From NCBI RefSeq assembly GCF_024448135.1, contig NZ_JAMRYX010000194.1, forward strand, positions 1 through 40,371: a stretch of 40,371 bases of DNA, in the 5' to 3' direction. Origin of the DNA: Methylocystis suflitae. Lineage in GTDB: Bacteria; Pseudomonadota; Alphaproteobacteria; Rhizobiales; Beijerinckiaceae. Every line of letters begins with the position of its first letter. The first letter of the stretch is position 1. The translations under genes and the position numbers were made by a program. Under the pieces are notes generated by a model. It was not told the origin of the DNA. It searched no databases and saw only the letters and a program-made list of their open reading frames with translations. This document shows, in pieces, positions 33,613 to 40,371 of this stretch.

Positions 33613-36207
33613 TCAAGCCGCGTCGCCCGAGTCCGTTGCTGGGGCGCGCGGCGGGCCAAGAAACGCCGGCACGATAATGAAGGCGGCGAGCAATGTGAAG
33701 AACAGCGCAATGGCGAGAAGTTGGCCCATGCTCGCGGTTCCGGGATGGCTCGACAGGATCAAGCTGCCAAAAGCGGTTCCCGTCGTTAGAGAACTGAAAA
33801 AGATGGCGCGAGTCAGGCTCGACGCCAACATATCGACGACGCCCTTTCGCCACGCGATCACATAATAAATGTGGAAGGCGACGCCGACGCCGAACATCAG
33901 CGGCAGCGCAATAATGTTGGCGAAATTAAGCGACATGCCGAGTAAGTCCGCGGCCTGAAGGCTCATGATGCCGGCGAGCACAAGCGGGCCCAGCGTCAAG
34001 GCGACGTCGAGCGGATTGCGCAGCGCCACCGCCAAGATGATGAAGATCGCGATAAAGGCGTAGAGTCCAGCTTCGAGAAACGCGCGCGTAATGGTTTTTT
34101 GCGCTTCCGACACAATCACCGGCGGACCGCTCGCGTCCGGCGCAATTGCTTGCATCGCTTGGGCGAATTCGGTCATGACGACACGGTCGTTGCTGTCGCC
34201 TTTGGGCGTCACCTCGACGCGCACCAGGCCGGTGTCGGAAATCCAGTCGCGACGCAAATCCTCGGGCAGCGTGTCGATGGTCACGCGCTGCGCTTGCAGG
34301 GCCTGACGGATTTCGCCGAGCATCTTGTCGAAGCCGCCGAACACCGCCTGGCGCGCCATGGCGCGCGTCTCCGGGCTCGCCTTGGCGAGAGCGTCGAGGT
34401 CGTCGGCGAAGCGCGTCACGGCGGGGATGGGCTTCTTCGCCGTCGCGCGGCGCAGCGCCTTGGCGGCGTTCGTCAGCGCCTTGACGGTCTGGGCGTCGCT
34501 TGGCGGCGATTTCATCTTGGGATTCAGCACGCCGCGCAATTGCGAAACCGCCATGTCGACGAGGGCGAGCTTGTCGTCCTGATCCTTGGGGATCAATGAG
34601 TCGATCGAGTCGACGTGATCGACTTCAGGCAGCGCCTCGATCTTTTTTTCCATCTCGCGCGCGGCTTCGAGCGATGGCGCGAGCACCTCGATCTTGTTGG
34701 GCGCCGTCTTGGGGTCCTTGGAGAGATCGAGAAAAGTCGCGACCGATTCGACCTTCTGATCGCGCAGATTCATCGGATTGGAGTCGAAGGTCAGATGCAG
34801 CAGCGCCGGCATGCCGGCGAGCACGACGATCGCCGTGGCGATCAGCACGAAGGCCCGGTGATGCGCGATCCAGTGGTCCACGGCGGCGAGCGACGTGGTC
34901 GCGATCGGCACATGCTCCGCGCGCGGGCGCAGCAATTTGATCGCCGCCGGCAGGAAGGTGAGAGTCGCGACATAGGCGACAATCATGCCGACGCCGGCGA
35001 TGAGGCCAAGTTCGGACACGCCGCTGAACGACGTCGGCAGAAAGCAGAAAAAGCCCGCGAGCAGCGATACCGCAGCAAGCGTCAGCGAGCTGCCGATGCC
35101 CCGGGTCGCGGAAAGCAGAGAGCGTTCGAGATCGTCGTCGTTGTGCCGTTCTTCGCGATAGCGGGTCGCGAACTGAATGCCGAAGTCGACTCCAAGCCCG
35201 ATGAACAGCGCGGCGAAGGCGACCGAGATCAGGTTGAAGCGGCCGATCATCAAGATCCCGAGCCCCGACGTGATGGCGAGGCCTGCGAGCAGGGTGATGA
35301 GGACCGCGAGAATGAGCTTTGGCGAACGCAGCGCGGCGAACAGAATGAGCGTCACCACGGCGAGCGTGCCAGCGGTGTTGAGAGTCATGTTTTCCGAGAT
35401 GGTGGCGAATTCGTCGTCCGCGAGCGGCACCTGACCCGTCAAGCGCAGCTTGACTCCGTGTTCTTCGTCGAGACGCAGGTCGGCCGCCGTCTTACGCACC
35501 AGCCTGATCGCGTCGGCGCCCGGCTGAAGGTCGGAATAGTCGACGACCGGCTTGGCGATGACGATGCGTCGCTTGTCCATTTCAGGCGTGGCGGGCGCGC
35601 TTCCCCCCGACGCCAGCAGCTTGCCCCAGTCGACCTCCGCCTGCTTTCCAGCGAGCGCCTGTTCGATCCCGGCGGAAAACTCCTCGACGCCGCTGATGTA
35701 CATTTTCATGGCGCGTTCGCTGCCGGAAGCGGACTTGAAGTTGTCGACGAGCACGCTCGACAGGCCGCGCAAACTTGGATCTTCGGCGAGCGGTTCGAGA
35801 ACGTCGCGCTGGCCGATCATCACGCCGACATTTTTTTCGATGTCGGGGACCGGCAGGAACAACAGGCCGTTCTTGCGGAAATATTCGTGCTCGTCCGGGC
35901 GCCATACGCGGGACAGGAGGGGCTTGCCCTGCAAGGCCGCGTTGAGACGTTTCGCGGCGTCGTCGGCCTCCTCGGCGGTCTTGCCGTCGATGACGATGAC
36001 GATGACGTCGAGGAGGTCCGGGAAGGCTTTGTAGAGCGCCGCTTCATTCTTGCGCCAGGGGATATCCGGCGAGAAAAGATTTCCGGTCTCCGTATCGATG
36101 GCGAACCGCTCGGCGGTGACATATACGCCCCCCGCCGTCAGACAGAGAGTGAGCAAAACCACTGTCCAAGGCCAGCGGAGGCAAAAGGCGACCAGCTTTT
36201 CAAGCAT
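33613..36207 (-). CDS. hpnN: Hopanoid transporter HpnN (RND/MMPL superfamily)
   Basis: HpnN moves hopanoids from the inner to the outer membrane. The 864-residue length matches the family. It has an N-terminal helix (LRWPWTVVLLTLCLTAGGVYV) and a large periplasmic domain starting with FAIDTETGNLFSPDIPWRKNE. A first membrane bundle includes FAALFIGLGVDFGIQFATRYREE, then come a second periplasmic domain and a second bundle with ALPLMFGVGVAFHIYYVIAWRKG. These residues are recognisable from HpnN of methylotrophic and nitrogen-fixing alphaproteobacteria. The other hopanoid genes are not in this window. A good promoter lies about 60 bases upstream. Confidence 0.9.
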   Translation of the reverse strand: MLEKLVAFCLRWPWTVVLLTLCLTAGGVYVTAERFAIDTETGNLFSPDIPWRKNEAALYKAFPDLLDVIVIVIDGKTAEEADDAAKRLNAALQGKPLLSRVWRPDEHEYFRKNGLLFLPVPDIEKNVGVMIGQRDVLEPLAEDPSLRGLSSVLVDNFKSASGSERAMKMYISGVEEFSAGIEQALAGKQAEVDWGKLLASGGSAPATPEMDKRRIVIAKPVVDYSDLQPGADAIRLVRKTAADLRLDEEHGVKLRLTGQVPLADDEFATISENMTLNTAGTLAVVTLILFAALRSPKLILAVLITLLAGLAITSGLGILMIGRFNLISVAFAALFIGLGVDFGIQFATRYREERHNDDDLERSLLSATRGIGSSLTLAAVSLLAGFFCFLPTSFSGVSELGLIAGVGMIVAYVATLTFLPAAIKLLRPRAEHVPIATTSLAAVDHWIAHHRAFVLIATAIVVLAGMPALLHLTFDSNPMNLRDQKVESVATFLDLSKDPKTAPNKIEVLAPSLEAAREMEKKIEALPEVDHVDSIDSLIPKDQDDKLALVDMAVSQLRGVLNPKMKSPPSDAQTVKALTNAAKALRRATAKKPIPAVTRFADDLDALAKASPETRAMARQAVFGGFDKMLGEIRQALQAQRVTIDTLPEDLRRDWISDTGLVRVEVTPKGDSNDRVVMTEFAQAMQAIAPDASGPPVIVSEAQKTITRAFLEAGLYAFIAIFIILAVALRNPLDVALTLGPLVLAGIMSLQAADLLGMSLNFANIIALPLMFGVGVAFHIYYVIAWRKGVVDMLASSLTRAIFFSSLTTGTAFGSLILSSHPGTASMGQLLAIALFFTLLAAFIIVPAFLGPPRAPATDSGDAA

Positions 36208-36274
36208 TCTGTTTTTCTCGCCTTCTGGCTTAAGACCTCATATGAGCGGGAATCGCGCTCTTGGGTCGGGTTCC

Positions 36275-36303
36275 TCTATACAAGCGCGCTGCGCGACCAC
36301 CAA
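36275..36303 (-). promoter_or_regulatory. Predicted sigma-70 promoter of hpnN
   Basis: On the minus strand TTGGTG (plus 36298-36303) and TATAGA (plus 36275-36280) are separated by exactly 17 bases. A transcript start near 36268 would give a leader of about 60 bases to the hpnN ATG at 36207. Confidence 0.6.
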
Positions 36304-36359
36304 GGCGGCTTACGCCGAAACCTTAATGGCGACGCCGCGCGCCATCTGGCGCCGCCTCG

Positions 36360-37577
36360 TCACAAATACGTCAGCCACCAGAGATCGCGGCGTCGGCGCT
36401 TCACCTGTGCAAACCAGCGGCACAGCGGATACAGCGCCAAAACAATCAATATCCACGCGATGTAAGCGCCCGCGAGCCCCGCGCCGAATTCCGGCGGCGG
36501 GCCCCCGCTCTTTGCCCAGGCTGCGACGTCCTCCAGGGAATAGCCGCGCGCCAAGGTGAACGCCAGCGCCGCGAAGGCGCCGACGTAAAGATGCAGGACA
36601 TAAAAGAACAACGGGGTGCGGCCGAAGACCGTCAGCGCGTCGCCGATTCTTTTTCCGGCGCGCGCCAACGCGGGCAGCGTCAATGCCGCGCCGCCAAGCG
36701 TCACCAAAAGATAGAGCAGCGAGGGCGGGTATTTCGTGACGTTGAGAAAGGAGAGCAGGGTGAAGATGGAGTCACGCTGCACGCTCCAGGGATGCGGATC
36801 GCCGTAGAGATTGGAGAAGCGCAGCGCGACGAAAAGCGCCAGCGCCGCGCCGCCAGCAAGATAAAGCGTGCGATCGCGCAGCGACGCCGGCTTGAGGAAC
36901 AGCGGCCCGATTCCGTAACCCAGCGCGCCGACGCCAATCCAGGGAAGCGCCGGATAGAGGACGCCGCCCGGCAGACCGAAGGGCAGTTTGCCGGGTTCGT
37001 GCAGCAGAGACCACCAGGGTCCGAACGCGCCGAGGTCGGCGGCATGAATCCCATCGAGAAGGTTATGGCCGAAGATGATCGCGAGGCCGACGAGCAAAAC
37101 GGTTCGCGGCGACAGGCGCGAGAGGGCGGCGAGCGCCACGAGGCTGCAGCCGATCGCCCAAAGCGTCGCCAGTTCGATCCGGCCCCAGCCCATGCCCCAG
37201 ATCGGGCTGATGACGGCGGCGTCGAGCAGGATGAGCCACAGGCCGCGCGCGGCGAGAAATTTCGAAAGCGCCGCGGGGTCTTTCACCTTCACGCCGTAGA
37301 GATAGGCGCTCACGCCGGCGAGAACGGTGAAGGTCGGCGCGCAGAAATGCGTGATGAAGCGCGTGAAGAACAGAAAAGGATAGGTGTGATCGAGATCCGT
37401 CGGCGAGAAGCGCATGACGTCCGCGTCGAAGAAGTCGCGCATATGGTCGAGCGCCATGAGGACCATGACGAGGCCGCGCAGCCGGTCGATTTCCGGCAGC
37501 CGGTGCTCGTCATAGAGCGGGTTTTGCGTCCCGCCTATCCGAGCTTGGCGAGGCCGGGAAACAGCTCCAGTAGCCAA
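36360..37577 (-). CDS. Heparan-alpha-glucosaminide N-acetyltransferase-like (DUF1624) membrane protein
   Basis: This is a polytopic membrane protein of about 405 residues with some ten hydrophobic segments. It has the family pattern LPEIDRLRGLVMVLMALDHMRDFF, PTDLDHTYPFLFFTRFITHFCAPTFTVLAG, and a C-terminal YPLCRWF. Members are probable membrane acyltransferases; the substrate here is unknown. The start is uncertain. The frame is open into ccdA, but the conserved Asp-X-X-Arg-Gly region lies before the first in-frame ATG (37466). I choose TTG at 37577, which has GGAG eight bases upstream and overlaps ccdA by 43 bases. An ATA overlapping the ccdA stop at 37538 is less likely. The large upstream extension of this frame to 38333 is only a shadow of ccdA. 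Confidence 0.75.
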   Translation of the reverse strand: MATGAVSRPRQARIGGTQNPLYDEHRLPEIDRLRGLVMVLMALDHMRDFFDADVMRFSPTDLDHTYPFLFFTRFITHFCAPTFTVLAGVSAYLYGVKVKDPAALSKFLAARGLWLILLDAAVISPIWGMGWGRIELATLWAIGCSLVALAALSRLSPRTVLLVGLAIIFGHNLLDGIHAADLGAFGPWWSLLHEPGKLPFGLPGGVLYPALPWIGVGALGYGIGPLFLKPASLRDRTLYLAGGAALALFVALRFSNLYGDPHPWSVQRDSIFTLLSFLNVTKYPPSLLYLLVTLGGAALTLPALARAGKRIGDALTVFGRTPLFFYVLHLYVGAFAALAFTLARGYSLEDVAAWAKSGGPPPEFGAGLAGAYIAWILIVLALYPLCRWFAQVKRRRRDLWWLTYL

Positions 37578-38263
37578 TAGGACATCTCCTGCACGCCGCC
37601 CGTGAGAAAGGCGACGCCGGTAAAGACGAGCAGCACGCCGACGACCTTTTCGACTTTGCCGAAATGCCGGCGGAAACGCGCGACGAAGGCGAGGAAGCGG
37701 CCAAGCGCCAAGCCGGCCCCGATGAAAGGCAGACCGAGGCCGAGCGAATAGGTTGCGAGCAGCGCGGCGCCGAGCGCCACCGTCTCCTGCGTCCCGGCGA
37801 CGGCGAGGATCGCGGCGAGGATGGGTCCGATGCAGGGCGTCCAGCCGAAGGCGAAAGCGAGGCCCATGACATAGGAGCCGAAAAGCCCTATCGGCTTCGT
37901 GATCTCGGCGCGCTTCTCGCGATACAGGAGGCTGACTTTCAGCAGGCCGATAAAGTGCAAGCCCATCAGAATGATAATCCCGCCCGCGACCCAGGACAGG
38001 ATATGCAGATTGGCGCGCAGCACGCCGCCGAAGGCGCTGGCCGTTGCGCCAAGCGCGACGAAGACCGTCGTGAAGCCAAGAACGAACAGAATCGACGACA
38101 GCAGAATGTCGCGCCGCGCGCGGGAGCGGGTCTCGAGTTCGAGATCCTCCATGCTGACGCCGGCGAGATAGGTCAGGTAGGGCGGGACCAGAGGCAGCAC
38201 GCAGGGAGAGAGAAAGGACAATAGTCCCGCCGCCGCAGCAGCCGGGAATGTGACGTCCGCCAT
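37535..38263 (-). CDS. ccdA: Cytochrome c biogenesis/thiol-disulfide membrane protein CcdA
   Basis: CcdA carries reducing equivalents across the inner membrane to periplasmic thioredoxin-like proteins used in cytochrome c maturation. The product is 242 residues with six membrane segments. It shows the two family cysteine motifs, LSPCVLPLVPPYL (Cys21) and GWTPCIGPILAAI (Cys144), the redox pair. This short form lacks the periplasmic domains of DsbD. It overlaps the 5' end of the acyltransferase-like gene, so the two are probably cotranscribed and coupled. No ccm genes are near. Confidence 0.9.
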   Translation of the reverse strand: MADVTFPAAAAAGLLSFLSPCVLPLVPPYLTYLAGVSMEDLELETRSRARRDILLSSILFVLGFTTVFVALGATASAFGGVLRANLHILSWVAGGIIILMGLHFIGLLKVSLLYREKRAEITKPIGLFGSYVMGLAFAFGWTPCIGPILAAILAVAGTQETVALGAALLATYSLGLGLPFIGAGLALGRFLAFVARFRRHFGKVEKVVGVLLVFTGVAFLTGGVQEMSYWLLELFPGLAKLG

Positions 38264-38337
38264 TAAGGGTCCTCGTTAGGTCGCTCGGCGCGTATCTGCC
38301 ACGGGGCGGGCCGGACCGCAAAGGCTTACGCAAGAAG

Positions 38338-38363
38338 AAGCCCCGCCGAAGCGGGGCTTTTCT
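38338..38363 (-). terminator. Intrinsic terminator of the Bax inhibitor-1 family gene
   Basis: AAGCCCCGC (38338-38346) pairs perfectly with GCGGGGCTT (38351-38359) around a CGAA loop. On the minus strand it begins about 20 bases after the gene's stop and is followed by a TCTTCTT tract. It has TTTTCT on the plus side as well, so it could stop transcription from either direction. Confidence 0.85.
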
Positions 38364-38378
38364 CGGGCGGGCGCCCGT

Positions 38379-39146
38379 TTAGTTGTTGCGTTGGCCGAAC
38401 AGGAACAGCAGCGACTGGAACATGTTGATGAAGTCCAAATAGAGCGAGAGCGCGCCAAAAACGCTCTTCTTCTGCGCGACTTCATAGCTGTCGCTGCTGT
38501 AATACATGTCCTTGATGTTCTGCGTGTCCCAGGCCGTCAGGCCGGCGAACACCAAAACCGCGATGATCGACAGCGCGAACTGCAGGCCGGTCGACTGCAG
38601 GAACAGATTGACGAGGCCGGCGATCACGAGCCCCCATACGCCCATCACCAGGAAGGAGCCGAAGGCCGACAGATCCCGCTGCGTCATGTAGCCGTAAAGG
38701 CTCAGCCCGCCGAACGCCGCAGCGGTGATGAAGAAGACCCGCGCGACCGATACGCCCGTAAAGACGAGCAAAAGCGAGGACATCGACAATCCCATCACCG
38801 CCGCGAAGGCGATGAAGAGATTGCGGGCCGTCGCCGCCGAAATAGTGTTCGCCCGCGCGCCGATGAAGAAGATGAACGCTAGCGGCGACAGAATCACCAC
38901 CCATCGCAGCGGCGTCGTGTAAAGCACCTGGCCGAAGGACGTCAGTTCGATCGCGCCGGGCGCCACCTTGGCGACAGCAAGCATATAAACGCCGAGCGCG
39001 ACGAGCCCCGTCACGCCGAGGCCGAGCGTCATATAATTATAGACGCCAAGCATATAGGCGCGCAGGCCCTGGTCGATCTCAGCCGTTGTCGGCCGCGCGA
39101 CCCCGCGCCCGTAGCCGAAGCTGGTGTTGCGGTCGAAGTTGGACAT
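38379..39146 (-). CDS. Bax inhibitor-1/YccA family membrane protein
   Basis: This is a 255-residue protein with seven predicted membrane segments. The family signatures are TLGLGVTGLVAL, PLRWVVILSPLAFIFF, and a C-terminal GLTAWDTQNIKDMYY followed by GALSLYLDFINMFQSLLFLFG. The bacterial members are proposed to be pH-sensitive calcium leak channels or to interact with FtsH, but the role here is unknown. The start at 39146 is chosen because AGAGGA lies five bases before it and the upstream 18 residues of the longer frame are not family-like. It has its own promoter and terminator, so it is monocistronic. Confidence 0.9.
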   Translation of the reverse strand: MSNFDRNTSFGYGRGVARPTTAEIDQGLRAYMLGVYNYMTLGLGVTGLVALGVYMLAVAKVAPGAIELTSFGQVLYTTPLRWVVILSPLAFIFFIGARANTISAATARNLFIAFAAVMGLSMSSLLLVFTGVSVARVFFITAAAFGGLSLYGYMTQRDLSAFGSFLVMGVWGLVIAGLVNLFLQSTGLQFALSIIAVLVFAGLTAWDTQNIKDMYYSSDSYEVAQKKSVFGALSLYLDFINMFQSLLFLFGQRNN

Positions 39147-39215
39147 GTGATCCTCTTGGTCTGGTTGGCTGTTCCGCGTTTCGCAATATGGGAAGCGCAC
39201 CCCAGCCTCGCGCTG

Positions 39216-39244
39216 AATATGGCTCCGCCTTAATTGGGTGGCAA
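39216..39244 (-). promoter_or_regulatory. Predicted promoter of the Bax inhibitor-1 family gene
   Basis: On the minus strand TTGCCA (plus 39239-39244) and CATATT (plus 39216-39221) are spaced by 17 bases. The expected leader to the ATG at 39146 is about 60 bases. The -10 matches consensus at four of six positions. Confidence 0.5.
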
Positions 39245-39606
39245 GCGTTCCACGAATGAACTCTTGTTAAGGTGGTTTCACGACAGCGAGCAGACTTACG
39301 ATATTTTTTCTGATTTCAGTCAATTTTATTTCGCGCTGCAAAATCGATCCCCCGGCGCGGGGGTCGTTCGCGCGTCGGCGATCCCGACGGAGCCGCGCGC
39401 GGAAAGGTCCCGCCAAGTTGCGCAGCGCGGAAACAGCGACTGATCGTCGCACCCTTGCTGATGCGACGAAATCCGCTAACATCAAGCCTCAGGCGTTGTT
39501 AGAGCGGCTCCCTCGAGCGTAAGCTTCACGGGGGCGGCGGTGCGGCGCGAAGGCAACATTTCTGAGAGTCGCGTGTTCTTGTCACACGAAGACCCAGGAG
39601 GTCATC
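39245..39606 (+). other. AT-rich intergenic region with candidate regulatory palindrome
   Basis: This gap between the divergent Bax inhibitor-1 gene and the secreted unknown gene holds no convincing coding sequence. A patch at about 39290-39350 is strikingly AT-rich for this genome. Downstream are a perfect inverted repeat at 39444-39469 and a weak promoter at 39455-39482. A 69-codon plus-strand frame at 39234-39443 spans the AT-rich patch but has no ribosome binding site or family resemblance. Confidence 0.5.
39444..39482 (+). promoter_or_regulatory. Weak promoter overlapped by an 8-base inverted repeat
   Basis: TCGTCGCA (39444-39451) and TGCGACGA (39462-39469) form perfect arms with a ten-base spacer. 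TTGCTG (39455-39460) and TAACAT (39477-39482) are spaced by 16 bases and could be -35 and -10, so the palindrome covers the -35. This is the expected place for a repressor operator of the 39607 gene. Confidence 0.4.
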
Positions 39607-40356
39607 ATGCGTGATGGTGGAAATCCGGAAGCGCATCGCGCGCCGGACGCGGGTGAAGATCGCTTCACGCCGCGGGGCGCTTGCCGTTTCGCGAGAGGCG
39701 TTCGCCCCGCGATTTTTATGGCCGCGGCCGCTGTCGTGGCGATGGTCGTCGGCGCGCCCGCTCCGGCCGAGGCGCATGGGCGCTTGGGGGCGGCCGAAGG
39801 CCGGTGCCGGCTCTTCATTGGCCCGGACATCATGAATTTCACCGGCTATCTGCCGGAAGCCTCCAAGAATGAATTCTGCGAGGACATTCCGGCCACCGGG
39901 CCGATCATCATGGTTTTCGACGCTGAGCAGGAAGAGCTGCGCGACATGAAGGTCGAGCTGCGCATCGTCAAGGATGTCGGCGGGGAGGAGAAGGAAAACG
40001 AGGATCTCCAGGCCGTCACCGTCGCCTACCGGGAGCCCAAGAGCTACCCGACGGGCACCATCAATTTCGAACATACGTTCAGTGAACCCGGGTATTTCGT
40101 CGGCATCGTCACCGTCACTGGCGATCACGGAGAGCGTTGGGTGTCGCGCTTCCCCTTCTCGGTGGGAAAGAGCTTCATGCGCGACCTGCCGATCTATCTT
40201 ACGCTCGGCCTCGGCACGGTCGCCGCCTTCGCGATCTATCTCGTCCACCGCCGTCGTGAGACGACGGCTGCGGCCAAGGCTCACAAACCCCCGCCGCCGC
40301 CTCCGCCGACTGCGCCAGACGAGGATCACGGACCCGAGGCGACTCCGGCTGAGTGA
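39607..40356 (+). CDS. Uncharacterised exported, C-terminally membrane-anchored protein with predicted N-terminal His
   Basis: The 249-residue protein belongs to a family I have seen only as hypothetical. A perfect AGGAGG (39596-39601) fixes the start. A long basic N-region is followed by a signal-type hydrophobic stretch (residues 35-53) ending APAEA, predicted to be cut before His57-Gly. The periplasmic domain has GRCRLFIGPDIMNFTGYLPEA and FCEDIPATGP, with Cys67 and Cys91 probably paired, then a beta-rich part ending EPGYFVGIVTVTG and RFPFSVG. One membrane helix at 194-213 is followed by basic residues and a cytoplasmic proline-rich tail. The overall plan (exported His-first domain plus C-terminal anchor) recalls copper proteins of methanotrophs such as PmoD, but I cannot establish homology. 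Confidence 0.7.
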   Translation: MRDGGNPEAHRAPDAGEDRFTPRGACRFARGVRPAIFMAAAAVVAMVVGAPAPAEAHGRLGAAEGRCRLFIGPDIMNFTGYLPEASKNEFCEDIPATGPIIMVFDAEQEELRDMKVELRIVKDVGGEEKENEDLQAVTVAYREPKSYPTGTINFEHTFSEPGYFVGIVTVTGDHGERWVSRFPFSVGKSFMRDLPIYLTLGLGTVAAFAIYLVHRRRETTAAAKAHKPPPPPPPTAPDEDHGPEATPAE

Positions 40357-40371
40357 TAGCGCCGCGCCTCG

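Noticed and set aside
37578..38333. N-terminal extension of the acyltransferase-like frame through ccdA
   Set aside because: The residues are an Arg-rich out-of-frame reading of ccdA, which itself is a clear family member.
39234..39443. 69-codon frame before the unknown exported protein
   Set aside because: No ribosome binding site, mixed AT-rich and Arg-rich composition, and it spans the divergent promoter region.
1..40371. tRNA, rRNA, CRISPR arrays, insertion sequences, integrases, prophage
   Set aside because: I looked through the intergenic regions on both strands and recognised none; small RNAs without strong structure could still be missed.

Overview
The window looks like a chromosomal segment of a high-GC alphaproteobacterial type II methanotroph of the Methylocystis/Methylosinus kind. 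The main evidence is a particulate methane monooxygenase pair (pmoA, pmoB) at the left edge. PmoA has the sequence I know from Methylocystis, and PmoB carries the copper ligands His29, His133 and His135 at Methylocystis numbering. A hopanoid transporter gene (hpnN) and Rhizobiales-like palindromic repeats fit the same assignment. This is inference from recognised protein families; no database search was run.

Layout. Positions 1-2473 hold the pmoC-pmoA spacer, pmoA, pmoB and a strong terminator; pmoC itself lies off the left edge. Positions 2474-8035 are metal handling: an RcnA/NicO-type Ni/Co exporter with its own promoter, then on the minus strand a methyltransferase, a CopA copper ATPase and a short-chain dehydrogenase. 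CopA has a CopZ-like domain fused at its C-terminus, behind a perfectly preserved internal ribosome binding site. Positions 8066-11542 hold two identical-arm palindromes, a small zinc-finger/HTH protein and bioF-bioD-bioA. Positions 11551-15093 (minus strand) hold an acyl-CoA ligase and a second NicO-type transporter coupled to a DUF1007 protein. Positions 15368-18883 encode a large fused indolepyruvate ferredoxin oxidoreductase. Positions 19074-23083 are a tightly coupled cobalamin operon: cobK, cobQ, cobC, bluB. A 95-residue orphan and a palindromic repeat follow. Positions 23638-32682 (minus strand) are a four-gene tripartite RND efflux operon with two different pump subunits. Next come DUF2147, hpnN, an acyltransferase-like membrane protein overlapping ccdA, a Bax inhibitor-1 family protein, and an unidentified secreted, membrane-anchored protein at the right edge.

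How the genes fit together. Copper import and use (pMMO) is balanced by copper export (CopA/CopZ). The two NicO-type systems and the cobalamin genes suggest active Ni/Co management. Biotin and B12 synthesis supply cofactors for C1 assimilation, and CcdA, HpnN and the efflux pump serve the envelope. The most unusual signals are the internal copZ start inside copA, the paired GTCAAG-N5-CTTGAC palindromes in front of the zinc-finger/HTH gene, and the unknown protein at 39607-40356. That protein is predicted to mature to an N-terminal histidine, as PmoB does. No tRNA, rRNA, CRISPR array, insertion sequence or integrase was recognised.
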